Shown piece by piece: positions 44,756-55,116 of a stretch of 64,000 nt of DNA; position 1 is the first letter of the stretch, and each line of letters begins with the position of its first letter. The position numbers were made by a program, and so were the translations under genes. The notes under the pieces are model-generated. The model saw nothing but the letters and a program-made list of their open reading frames with translations, ran no database searches and was not told the DNA's origin. The stretch is from Bullera alba (Eukaryota > Basidiomycota > Tremellomycetes > Tremellales > Bulleraceae): contig BCIX01000001.1 in the NCBI GenBank assembly GCA_001600095.1, forward strand, positions 5,109,198-5,173,197. Reading direction: 5' to 3'.

Positions 44756-45693
44756 ATGTCGAGCGGCTTCGGTATGGACGCCAGATTGGGAAGTGAGTTC
44801 TATCGAAGTATTGCCTGTGTGCTTCTCTCTCTGAAATGCACATTGAGGATGCTGACTACTTCTCTCCAGGCCTTCTTCAACCCATCGCCCTATCGGTGCT
44901 AGCCTTTGGTCTCGGGTACCAAGTCCACTCATACACCTCCAGGCGGACGTTATCATCTACGGCCTCAGCATCGATCCCAAAGCCGACGCGATCAAGATCA
45001 TCTTCTACATCCTCCAATGAGAGTCATATTGAGGCAGAAGACTCTGATTCCGAGGCAGAGGATGAGAAGGCGGCTTTGATCTCGGACTTGACTTCGGTCA
45101 AAGCGACAATGCTAGATGAGATCAAGTTGGTCCTGGTGGTCAATGACAGCTTGAAGATGAGCAAAGGGAAGATTGCCGCTCAAGCGGGACATGCAACCCT
45201 AGCTTGTGCGTTTATGCTGAATGAGATCCATCCAAGGGTAAGTCGCGATCCTCATCCTTAGCGAGCCTTACGGTGACTGACATTGGCTTGTAGCTATTCA
45301 GCAAGTGGAAGAGACAAGGGTGAGACCTTGGTGTAGAGTCAAGTCCATCGCAAGGCTGATCAATTTACTCGCAGACAGCCAAAGATCGCCCTGAGATGCA
45401 GCGACACCGAGGAGCTAGAGACCCTGGCTGCTCAGGCTCGGTCTCTCAACCTATGTGCGAGGACCATTCAGGATGCGTAGGTCACCGCCTCTGCCTCCAC
45501 GTTGAGAACGGTCACTGAACGACCTACCCACAGTGGCAGAACGCAAGTCGCCGCTGGATCAAAGACCATCCTGGGTATTGGACCGTAAGTGATGTCCAGC
45601 TGTGAAGACTACTGAGGACTGGTAAGCTGACGACTGTACAGAGGGCCAGCACGGCTGATCAACCAGATCACGGGCAAGTTGAAGCTGTTATAG
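44756..45693 (+). CDS. PTH2: peptidyl-tRNA hydrolase 2
   Basis: Releases tRNA from stalled peptidyl-tRNA. ATG at 44756 (MSSGFGMDARLG). A membrane segment (LLQPIALSVLAFGLGYQVHS) near the N-terminus suggests an outer-mitochondrial or ER anchor as in other Pth2 proteins. An acidic linker follows, then the catalytic fold: EIKLVLVVNDSLKMSKGKIAAQAGHATLAC (read in parts; Lys and the AAQAGHA helix are diagnostic), [44 protein letters not shown] and a final hydrophobic INQITGKLKLL. Five or six short exons. Divergent from NAA50 (about 300 bp apart). Confidence 0.93.
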
Positions 45694-45822
45694 ATAATAC
45701 ATGCCCGATATTCCAGCCACGGGAGCAGTCTGTACTCGTACTGCTTAACGAGCACGATGCTATGTCTCACTAATGATTTCAAGACCAAGCACGCATGATG
45801 ATTCCGGTTGGGCAGTTCCATA

Positions 45823-47440
45823 TCACGTCTTGAAGTCGTCCGTCTGAGCTTCCCGTTTCTGACTCGCCTCTTCCAACGCTTGCTCTCTCGCCCTATTCTT
45901 ATCCTGCGCCTGCTTCTGAGCTTGAGCAATTGCTGCAGCCTCCTGCTTCTCCGCCGCAATCGTTTCTTTGAGGAACGCGACCTCCATCTCTGTTGCTTCC
46001 GAGTATTGGAGCCTATTCCGCGCTTGCCCCGAATCTCGCGTGATGTCCTTCGTAGCTTTGGTAGTGAGGTCGTGCTCCGCTTCGAGGCGGACTATATCGT
46101 CGTAGGTGCATTGTTCCCATGTGAGATTGTTGGCATTCGAGGAGCCTTTCTTGAGGACTGGTTTGACCCACACCGATCGCTCCCAGACTGAATGATATGT
46201 CCGGCGAAGCATTCTTACGTCAAGGGATCTAGGTGTGGCCCACGTTCTTGGATTGGTACGCGTCTTGGAGTATGATGGCACGGGATATAGCGGTTCTCTC
46301 CGTGTTGGCTTGAGATTCCTCGGGAATAGTCGCTGTTGTTGCGGCGTGAGTAAGTTGTAGGTAGGTAATTGTGCGAGGTCGGTGATTATGGTTGAAGTAT
46401 CTCCTCTTGGCTTTTGCCTCGCCACTCGCTTTGGCGGGTTTTGCTTGATGTCCAACGGCATGACCGTCTTCCCAACTCCCGCCCACATCCTCAATGCCTC
46501 CGCTACTCCTTGTCCCTCCCATCCGGTGCGAGGTAGCGACATTTCCGGGACCTGTGGCATGATCATGGGTACCGGCGTGAGTGTCAAGTCTGCCTTCCAC
46601 TTGATCCGCATTTGCCTCGCACCAGTCTTCGGCAGGCGAGGTCGGATTCGAGTAATATACGTGTCGCGAGGGGGTTTGAGGACTTGCGGCATCATCGACA
46701 GGCATTCGGGTATTGATATCCTGTTGTCACCCAAGATCAACCGCTCTTTGCCTGTCCGCTGGGTTTTAGGTGATGTTTCAATCAGGTGCTGAGTATGCGA
46801 TATCAGCTTTCTGGCTCGTCCTCGCGGTTGAAATGTGGCTCACTTGTAATCGGTCATATCGCTGTCTTCCTCTCAGGCCATATGCTTCCTCTACCAATCT
46901 TGACAATGCATGAGGGTGAACAGCTACTGCTGCACGCAGTTCGTTCAAGAGCTATCGTACCTAGTCAGCTTTCGATCTCGCGCATCGACCATTCAGCTGA
47001 CCTACATCTGTAGCTTTCCTCAATGCTCTTTCTCGCTCCGTCCTCTCCACCCAGATCTTCCGCTTCTTCCGCTCTTCATCCTCCGCAGGAGGATCTGGCG
47101 GTTCCACCCCCTCGGGCAGCAACTTCTGGCATAACGCCCTCATTTGGGGTAGGAACACCCTCCACACATGGGGATCCGGGAGTAGACGCAGGTTCTGTAT
47201 GTACTTTCTGTACATTGCCTTCCGGCTCAACTGCCTCTCGAGCTTAGCGTCCGGAGGAAACGAGATTTCATAGTTGTGCCGATTCGGCAGCTGGGTCCTG
47301 GGCACTGATGTAGTGGTGAGGGTTGGAGCGTCATTGCTGGAACTCGAGGTGTAGCGCCGTGATGGGTTCGAAGGTCCGCCATTCTGGAGGACAGCTGGAA
47401 TTCGCCTTCGACAGCATACAGCGCAACCTCTCCAGCTCAT
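45823..47440 (-). CDS. probable mitochondrial protein with LYR-like motif, function unknown
   Basis: ATG at 47440 gives an Arg-rich presequence-like start (MSWRGCAVCCRRRIPAVLQN). Then QLSRKAMYRKYIQNLRLLPD and HVWRVFLPQMRALCQKLLPEG form a helical pair with MYRKYIQNLR resembling an LYR (complex-1 LYR) motif. After a gap with one or two introns (about 46745-46960) comes a large exon with ILGDNRISIPECLSMM, RPRLPKTGARQMRIKWK, VAEALRMWAGVGKTVMPL and a charged C-terminal helix (EEASQKREAQTDDFKT), stop at 45823. About 470 aa. I cannot name a family for the second half; mitochondrial location is inferred from the N-terminus. Confidence 0.6.
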
Positions 47441-47826
47441 CAATAGAAAGATGCTGAGCGTTGATGTCGCAGCCTGTGGAGAGGACTTGCCAGCGCTGGT
47501 GCTCAGTAGGCGTGTACTGTACGAATGCGCAGGACTTGCGCAACACTTGCGGGCAAATTCATCGAACTGTCAAAACTCAGAATTCAGACATCCGAGTTCA
47601 GTTTCAGATGGTGGAGGTCTCTGTGACACGTGGCATCGCGCTTAGCCGTGCTGAATAACTTATCCGCGACCGGCCGTTGTATGACGTCAACCTGGGTGAT
47701 CGTGACGATTGACGAGGCTGAGCCGGGTTGGAAGTCATCGCACTCGATTGTTCCATCTTCAACTTGTCTTCTTGTCAAATCACACATTCAGCCAGTGAGT
47801 CAACCTTACCGTCTACTCTCCTCCCA
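47441..47826. promoter_or_regulatory. divergent promoter with a perfect CRE palindrome
   Basis: 386 bp between two start codons. TGACGTCA, the full ATF/CREB (CRE) palindrome, lies at 47682-47689, about 140 bp before the BLI-3-like start. No gene seen. Confidence 0.5.
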
Positions 47827-48674
47827 ATGTCCTTCGTTCGACAGCCGCTCATCTTGTCCCGCAGGTTGATCAACTCGTCAACCGCCTCACGAACGCAATC
47901 ACTACTCCGATCACCGATCACCACCTCTCTTCCAGTCCGTCAGTTCCACTACACCCCACGAAAAATGTCCGGAAACGACCAATACTCTGCCAAGGCCGCC
48001 GCCGAGCCAGGACTCGCTCAGAAGCTCACTGACCTCCGAGCGTTCATCAAGAAACACAAAACTTTGATGTTGGTCACCAGAGCTCCCGATGGTGCTCTCC
48101 ACGCTAGAGTCATGGCTCCAGCGGAGATCACCCCAGACTGGAAGTTCAGGTTCATCTACGACAACACGAGCTACAAGGAGACCGAGTTTGACAACGAGTA
48201 AGTGGGATCCATCAAGAAGTGTTGTATTTTTACTGACGCCGTCATAGCTCTCACGTCAACTTGAACCAGGATGGCATGGACAGCAACTCTGGTTGGGTCT
48301 CCATCGCCGGAAAGGCCAAGTGAGTGATCTCGCGATCTCGTGGAGTATATGGATACATCCTGACTCGGGCCTGCAGGAAAAGCAACGACACGTCTCTCGT
48401 CGAGAAGCTGTACGACCCCACCATCAAAGCCTGGTTTGCCGACAAGGGCGATGGAGTCCACGACGGATCTCCATCCGACCCTCGAGTCTCCGTTCTTGAG
48501 GTGAACGTCGATGAGATCCGACACTTTGCCCAGACCAAGACCTCGATAGGCACCGCAGTCGACATCATCACCAGCACGATCACCGGATCGACCGCTACCC
48601 CAGGAGAGATCAGGACGATCACCCGAGAGGAGATTGCCAGCGCTTGGGCCGCCGGAGAGCTCAAGGAGGCTTAG
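47827..48674 (+). CDS. BLI-3/PNPOx-like flavin-binding protein, probably mitochondrial
   Basis: Member of the pyridoxamine-5'-phosphate-oxidase-like split barrel, in the branch of Neurospora blue-light-induced BLI-3 and bacterial general stress protein 26. The first ATG (47827) adds an Arg/Ser presequence (MSFVRQPLILSRRLINSSTA); a second ATG at 47965 (MSGNDQYSAKAAAEPG) starts the conserved part, so dual targeting is possible. Core: LRAFIKKHKTLMLVTRAPDGALHARVMAPA, WKFRFIYDNTSYKETEFDNE, HVNLNQDG, GWVSIAGKAK, LYDPTIKAWFADKGDG, and DPRVSVLEVNVDEIRHF (parts). C-terminus SAWAAGELKEA. Three exons, about 240 aa. Enzymatic activity is not established for this group. Confidence 0.85.
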
Positions 48675-49328
48675 ATGACGAGATGAGGAAGAAGTTTGAT
48701 ATTCGCATGTAGCATGATACAAGAAGATGTATGTTCTGAAGCAAGTCCACCATGGCATGGTCGTGGGTACCGCGAGCCAGTCTTTAGCTCCTGCATCACA
48801 AGCTGAGTATCCCGAGCTTTGACGAGTAGGATCTCACAGGAACTACTGTAGTCCAGGTCCAGCTGATCGTTCACTCTGCCAACCTTCTCTAGGCCACATT
48901 GCATGAGACGGAGTATACGGAGAGATTGCGATTAGCAACTCCAACTACAACGACCCTGCCAAATTTTCCACACCAATTCCAGGTTACCACCAGCCAGTGT
49001 CGACGGTCGCAGAACACTCTTTGGCGCACAGGAGGGTGTGAAAAGGACCGGGGAGCAAGGGGGAACCATGACGACCATGCTGTCGAGCGTAGGCTGATAG
49101 CTGATGAGCATATATGGTGTCGAGCGACCTAGCGCGGTCATTTCGCAAGTTGATCAGGAGGCTGTAACTGCAGCTACCACTTGAACGTCAGAGACCTTCT
49201 CCATTGAAGAAGCCAAGTCTCACCTCCTTTGTTATTGTCTATGTTAAAGCCCTCGAGGCTGCTTATGGTGGGAGTGACCAACCCAACCTCTCCCTTCTCC
49301 CTCTCTTCACACCACCTCGTTTCAGGAT
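48675..49328. other. convergent intergenic region
   Basis: About 650 bp between the BLI-3-like and CDC26 stops, long for a tail-to-tail spacer here. Open frames are short and lack coding character. Nothing that I can support. Confidence 0.4.
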
Positions 49329-49577
49329 CTACAATCCGATCCGCTCTGCCGCCGTCATTGCCTGCCTCTCGCGTCGTCTGTCCTCCGCGGCATCACGCCC
49401 CTCCGCCCTCTCCCCCTGCTTCGGCTGTGTCGTGCTTGAAGTCGGTGCTTTGGACGGATTGGGCTGCCCGGTGCCAACATCGGAGGTGGTGCTGGCTTTG
49501 CGTTTCTCGAGTTCTGCTTGGAGCAATTTGACGTCTGAAGCTCGGAGCGGGATTGCGGTAGGGTTCGACCTGATCAT
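49329..49577 (-). CDS. CDC26: anaphase-promoting complex subunit Cdc26 (Hcn1/Apc12)
   Basis: Small, mostly unstructured APC/C subunit that stabilises the TPR protein Apc6/Cut9. Single-exon frame, 82 aa, ATG at 49577. N-terminus MIRSNPTAIPLRASDVKLLQ matches the fission-yeast Hcn1 start (MLRRNPTAIQITAEDV), the segment that threads through the Apc6 TPR groove. ELEKRKAS follows, and the C-terminus QAMTAAERIGL matches the conserved RIG motif near the end of Cdc26 proteins (REQMINDRIGY in animals). Easily missed because of its size. Lies between convergent and divergent neighbours with its own short promoter. Confidence 0.82.
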   Translation of the reverse strand: MIRSNPTAIPLRASDVKLLQAELEKRKASTTSDVGTGQPNPSKAPTSSTTQPKQGERAEGRDAAEDRRRERQAMTAAERIGL

Positions 49578-49922
49578 GATGGAGGTATGACCGGGTGTCG
49601 GGCTGTTCTGGGTGGTCGGAAGGGTCAGAGTCTGGATATCCTAGAAATTTGACGGACTGGTGAGTTCGGGACGACTCACGTATCAGTAACTTACTCTGAA
49701 CTCACCAGTCGCGCTCTCGCAAATCCACGCGACCAGGTCCAGCGGAAGTACTTTACAGCGTGTTCCATTTCTCGTCAACCGTGGGAAAGCCAGGAATAGC
49801 AGTGCATGCACGGGCACAAGCCAGCATGACCTCGGAGTCCAGCGCATCGAGTTCTTGACTGTTTGTATCACCTACCCCGCTGCGTTCAGTCACTTACAGT
49901 AGCTACAGTGCCACTGATCGAC
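49578..49922. other. divergent intergenic region CDC26/PRA1
   Basis: 345 bp promoter region. An open frame on the minus strand (49683-49871) has no ATG start of its own and no recognisable content. Nothing else seen. Confidence 0.45.
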
Positions 49923-50732
49923 ATGGAGTATATTCAGAAAGCGGGCGATGTGGTTAAGCACTTCCGAGTGAGTTAGCCTAACTGGAAGTGCTCTGTCTTA
50001 CGGCGAATTAGGAAACGAGGTTATCGACTCTGAAACCACCCACAGAATTCGTACGTCCCGCTAAAATGCACAGTCCTGGTCAGATATTGACATATAGGGC
50101 AGTTTGACCACCGACAATTATCGCGACCCAAGGATGTTAACGAAGCAACCAGCGTGAGCTAATAGCCACGTTGCGGGCCGTGTGGAGATATTGATGTACT
50201 ACTAGAGGATCACCTATAACACGAGGCACTTTTCGGGCAACTACCTCCTCGTCGTCATTCTGCTAGGGGTCTATGCTGTGTGAGTTGATGGAGATCAGGG
50301 GTTGGGCCAGGGGTGAGCTGTGTTGACGGCTTGAAGTATCATGAACTATTACCTCCTCTTCGCATTGATATTCCTAGCCGGTGGATTCGCCCTCATCAAC
50401 AAATTCGGTCAGTCCGCTCGCCTCAACTGGCCTTTGCGATGGAGTACAGAGCTGACGAACCGACTAGTTCCCGAACCTGTACAAGTGGGATCGACGGTGG
50501 TGACCCAGAAATCGCTCTACCTCACCTTGTTCCTTATCGGTGAGATCGGACTCAAGCCGTAATGAGAGCTATCTTCTGACCGGCCTCAATAGGCCTGCCT
50601 CTGCTATGGATTGCCTCGCCGGTCTCGACATTTTTCTGGCTAGTGGGATCTTCAGCAATCCTTATTCTAGGTCACGCTTGCCTGATGGAGCCAGGGCTGG
50701 AGTCGGAGTACCAGGGCGTTGAAGGTGTGTAG
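49923..50732 (+). CDS. PRA1/Yip3 family prenylated Rab acceptor
   Basis: Small Golgi/ER membrane protein that acts on prenylated Rab GTPases. ATG at 49923. Splicing six or seven exons gives MEYIQKAGDVVKHFRETRLS, TLKPPTEFGQFDHRQLSRPK, DVNEATSRITYNTRHFSGNY, which is the PRA1 signature (xSRPxxxxEAxSRIxYNxxYFxxNY). Two hydrophobic pairs follow: LLVVILLGVYAVIMNYYLLF/ALIFLAGGFALINKF and SLYLTLFLIGLPLLWIA/TFFWLVGSSAILILGHA. Ends CLMEPGLESEYQGVEGV. About 170 aa, normal for the family. Confidence 0.88.
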
Positions 50733-50944
50733 GCAAAGTTTGGGTGAGGGTACTGGGGGGGCGATCCAGCGACAATTAATCGAGGAAGAAGACAGACGTA
50801 CAATGCCGATGGTCTCCATATTCGGCCCATTTCACCAGGGGATCGTTGGTTCTCAAGATTAAGGTGGATGCAGCTGCAACGCCTGAATAACGTTACATCT
50901 ATACAGCATGACCATCGTGTATATCTCTGTGAAGGGCACTCGAC

Positions 50945-51975
50945 CTAGTCTACTGGCTCAAAGACTGGATCTGGCCTCGCATTCCCGCCCACCCCTCCAG
51001 CGGGGACACTAACGCCAATCAAGCCTTCTTCTTTACCCATTCTCCGCGTCTTTCTGACCTTGCCGGTCAGGACCTCTGCCTCCCTAGCCCTCAGCTCCGG
51101 AGCATCGTCCGCCTTACTATTGCCACCGAAGAAACTGCCGAATCGACCGTGTTTCGATTTGCTAACCGGGATGAAATCTTGGGATTCGGGCATGAGGAGG
51201 ATGTGATACTTGCCAGCGTAACGATCCGTTAGGAGCCATGTCTCGAGCAGGGCGAGATTCCTCAAATTTGATTTGAACCAATTATCCAGCATGTCACCGA
51301 TGATAGGCACGATTCCAACGACGACATCCAGCACGACATTGAGAAGCTACGTTCGAGCAAAGGGTCAGTGTGAATGGGAATTTGTGGGATTGTGGGATTG
51401 AGAAGAGCCTGCTCACCATGTACCCAAGGATGTTGAGAGGCACTCCAAAGACGAAACAGAGCCACACTTGGTATAGCTGTAATATTCCCGATACTATATC
51501 ACCATATAGCGGGATCAGGGAGATGATGTCGTCGAGACCGGCCTGTCAACGGAGTCAGCGGGTGGACATCCGAAACTTCAGGCAGAGCTATCGACGCACT
51601 CGGAATGGAAGACCCAGGTCAGCCAATAGAGGTGACGCATCGAGCCAGAATGCCACTGTTCGAATATGGTTGTACATCCTAGCACAAATCGTCAACTCAA
51701 GTCACTCGCCGTCATTCCGAGTATGCCAGATTGTCACTCGCCTCTGGGCTTCCCTATCCGTCGAAGGGCGCTTGATGCCGAAGCTAGGAGGTGCGTAGGT
51801 TGCTGCGAAGGCGCCAAATTTGGGCTTACCCTGGCCCGACCTATATGCCAGAAGGCAAGTCAGCATCGAGTCCGAGAGGACGGACGGAGGACAGCATCTC
51901 TAATCTTCGATCACGGGCAGCATTAGGTCGGTAGGTCGATAAGATGGACCATAGACCTCCTAGATAAGAGGACAT
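50945..51975 (-). CDS. DUF4112 membrane protein
   Basis: Fungal/bacterial DUF4112 family, function unknown. My start is ATG 51975 (MSSYLGGLWSILSTYRPNAA) with a weak-donor intron; this first exon is uncertain. Clear part: KPKFGAFAATYAPPSFGIKR, MYNHIRTVAFWLDASPLLAD, LGLPFRAGLDDIISLIPLYG, DIVSGILQLYQVWLCFVFGV, PLNILGYMLLNVVLDVVVGI and VPIIGDMLDNWFKSNLRNLA, LLETWL. The repeated LIPLYGD/IVPIIGD pair is diagnostic for DUF4112. The C-terminal 90 residues are polar and end PARPDPVFEPVD-like (exact: RPDPVFEPVD). About 260 aa. Confidence 0.78.
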
Positions 51976-52521
51976 GGGGAAGGAGCTGGTGTTGTGGCTG
52001 ATAGAGAAGACTCAGCATCAAAAGTTCTGACAGGCCAGGATCAGCAGTCGGTGGCCCATGGCATGGACGTGGTGGATAGCCATGACGTAATGCTGGTCTG
52101 GCAGCAAGGCCACGTGGCCAGGTTTCGATTGCACACGGTAACGCTTAAGGCTACTGCGGCCTCGTCTTTCGCTTGGAACTTGTCGCTGCCTACAATACTG
52201 TTGAGAGTCCCATGCATCGCTCGCCAGCAGGAGGCCTTACAGTAGCCATTTCGCCTAGCCTATCAAGTTTCGAGAGGACAGTCAGGTCTGCATGAGATTA
52301 ATTAATGAGAAGTGTCCCGAGTCTGACATGCTGTGTGCCGGTAAATAGATTGCTGGTAACCGGTCCCGTTACCAGCGGACGGTCACCTCACCTCCGCGCC
52401 TCTGTTCAGCAGTACGTCGACTGTGACCTACACACACTGGCGATACAGCAGGCAATACATCTCATACGTACTCCACGACCTCTCTCCAAGTCAGTAGTAC
52501 ATATCGCACCAGAATATCACG
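51976..52521. promoter_or_regulatory. divergent intergenic region DUF4112/SCP2
   Basis: 546 bp between two start codons. A CRE-like TGACGTAA lies near 52084. AT-rich short stretch ATTAATTAATG near 52299. No gene seen. Confidence 0.4.
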
Positions 52522-53354
52522 ATGTCCGACCTAAAGGAACAGGGATTCAAGGTATGTCCTCTCTAGTCTCGCGACGTGTCTCCGTGGGAAATCCAGACTG
52601 ACAACTTCTCAGACGGGAGACTTCCTCTCAGTGCGTGGTATAAGCTTAGATCATTTACGCATTGGGTCACTCGGACTGTTTCTTACATATGCATAGGCCC
52701 TAGACTCCGCCTTGAGCAAGCTCGATGACAAGGAGAGGACAGGTTTGGTCAAGAAGGTGAGCAAGACGCGAAGCCGTTGGACGAATCACGGGTCGGGGAT
52801 AGCAAATGCATCATCCTGCGAGGAGTATCCACTGACAATGACATAGACCAACGGTGTCTTCCAGCTGAATGTCAAGGCCGGGGGTAAGGACGCTACCTGG
52901 GTGTAAGTCCACCTACGCTCCACTCTCACACCCTTTGTGCTCGGTTTCCATGAACTGACCTTGTATCGATAGCATCGACATGAAAGACAAGGGCAAAGTG
53001 ACCAAAGGTCCAGCGCAAAAGGCCGACGTGGTGATGAACCTCTCCGACGACACGTTTGCCCAGTTGGCAGACGGAAAATTGAACGGACAAAAGGCTTTCA
53101 TGACGGGAGCCCTCAAGGTCAAGGGTAATGTGAGTGACAGGTGTGGTATCAGTGTGAAAGACGACAGCTGACCTTGATTGTGTCCAGGTCATGCTTGCTG
53201 TAAGTTGCGGCTGCAGCCATGAGTTATGAACGTACTGATCACTTCTCCGCCCCGCAGACCAAACTCGACGCCGTGCTCAAGGTGAGTCTTCGCAGCTCAA
53301 CATGCGAAACCTCTTACTAACGCCCCTCTCCAGACCGCGAAGGCCAAGCTCTAA
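52522..53354 (+). CDS. SCP2 sterol-carrier domain protein
   Basis: Single SCP2 domain, a small peroxisomal or cytosolic lipid carrier. ATG at 52522 (MSDLKEQGFK). The order of pieces is TGDFLS, ALDSALSKLDDKERTGLVKK, TNGVFQLNVKAGGKDATWV, IDMKDKGKVTKGPAQKADVV, MNLSDDTFAQLADGKLNGQK, AFMTGALKVKGN, VMLA, TKLDAVLK, TAKAKL. The hallmark is DxxMxLMxGKLNGQKAFMxGxLKxKGNxMLATKL. About 125 aa in eight exons, three of them only 18, 12 and 24 nt. The C-terminal AKL fits a peroxisomal targeting signal type 1 (xAKL), so peroxisomal location is likely. Confidence 0.93.
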
Positions 53355-53504
53355 GCCTCAATCTGGTGATCGGTTCGCGTCTCCACTCTTCTGCGCACCG
53401 CGTTGTATCTTAGATCTGCTACTTGGTACATGCATACCTACGACGCACGTATATGCCGATGCCTACATATCTACATCCCAAGCAATTGACTGTCTAGCCT
53501 CAAA

Positions 53505-55116
53505 TTACGACCTCTTTGGCTTTCCCACCAGTCTGCTCTCAAAGAGCACAGTCCCGCTCTTTTGCAATCGCTCAACAAGCACCATTCCCATGGCCGCACT
53601 AGGTGTCAGAACGCCTCCTCGGATACCTATAGGGGGCAGCGAAGTGCCTTTAGGTGGGGGCAATACCAGTGCCAGTGCACTCTCCGCCAGCATGACTAAA
53701 GGTATTGTTAGCTTGCTCGTTGAAATGTATATGTAGCAGGATCCACTGACATGCTGTGATCTTGTACCCCGGGTCGCCTTTACCTTGGCAAGTGCTGACC
53801 ACGTCAAGTCCCTCTTCGGTGGTGTTGGAGATGTTGGTGATGAACATTGATCCCTTGGCTCGTTGTTCTTCATCGACGCCTTCTCCGGGCGAAGGCAGGA
53901 CAAATGCGAGTAGGAGTCTTCTAGTCTAAACGGGGATTAGCTCGGTGCAGTCTGTCTTCAGGAAAGTGCCACTCACCAAGCTGAAGCCAAAGAACAGAAC
54001 TCCAAAGAGGAGAGACGCGCCAGATATCAACATCGCTTTCAACGTAGAACCCGTTTCCATAGCCTCTCTATACTCGAACCCATCCCCATGCCGTGGCTCG
54101 TCGTCTTGTTCGTCATCATTATCGTGAGAAGCTTGTCGTGAGGAAGAGACGACACCAGTGTCGAGTCGAGAGAGGAACCATGATCGACGGACTATACACC
54201 TGTTGTAAGGGTACATGAAGAAGAAACTGCCAATCTTCTTCTCCTGCCTGCCACCATCCGAGGGCACTGGGGTTTTGTATACGAATTGAGGACTCGGTGT
54301 TGATCCATTCGCCGAGCTGAGCAACGCCCATTCTCCCTGAGCCCTCTCTTTGGCCGGGATCTCGAGAAGCGACTTCATCGTGGCTACTGTCCCTCCAGAA
54401 ACGCCGCCCCGCAGCTTGAAGTATGAGATGGAGGAGGTGATGCTCGCCGAGGGGTAAGAGTGTTGTAGCGTTCGCAAAGCGTAGTAGAGTGTGAGGTCGC
54501 TATAAGAGAAGAGCTCAGTGGTAATCCTCCCCAAGAGAGACGATTGGATCATTGCCCACTCACGATGGGATTGAGTCGAATCCACAACTTGGGACTATAC
54601 ACGCGCCCGTCTTACTCGCTAGGTAGTCGTACTTGGGGATGATATCCTGAGCAAGCCAATGTGACTCTCCGCTCAGATCCACATAGTGCTTGCCGGCAAT
54701 GGCGCAGTGTCTAAGCGGGGTAAGGTATGTCAGTCAATGATTCAGAATGCTATCCACGCGTTCTACTTACTTGATGAAGTGTTCTCCGCCATGCCACCTG
54801 AACGGACCTATCAAATACATCAGTCAGTCTCACGTCTACGGAGGCGCCTGGATACCTCTCACTTACCCGCAAGGTTGATCACTACATCTCCCTTCTCCAC
54901 CAAGGCCTTGACCGCATCTTCGTCGTTGGAATCGCAGACCGCGACTTGCCGCCTCTTGGGTCGCTTGTCATTCAAGGCATCCAGCTTTTGCTTGTTCCTC
55001 CCGGCTAGAATGAAATCAAAGTCGTCTCCGTCGGGGTGGTTGTCCAGATATGGCAAAAGCTCTTGGGCGGTATAGGACGTCGCGCCGAACACGATCAGGG
55101 TGGGTTTTCCGGGCAT
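53505..55116 (-). CDS. saccharopine dehydrogenase-like oxidoreductase (SCCPDH type)
   Basis: Membrane-associated NAD(P)-fold protein of the SCCPDH/YNR... group, not the lysine-pathway enzyme. ATG at 55116 (MPGKPTLIVFGATSYTAQEL). Rossmann motif GATSYT (family GATGFTG), LAGRNKQKLDAL, VAVCDSNDEDAVKALVEKGD, VVINLAGPFRWHGGEHFIKH, CAIAGKHYVDLSGESHWLAQ, and CIVPSCGFDSIPSDLTLYYA with FKLRGGVSGGTVATM, all typical. A membrane helix (MLISGASLLFGVLFFGFSL, about 53990) follows and the C-terminus reads MAVSESALAL-like region, then GIRGGVLTPSAAMGMVLVER and GTVLFESRLVGKPKRS. Five or six exons, about 440 aa. Human SCCPDH localises to lipid droplets; location here is inference. Confidence 0.87.
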
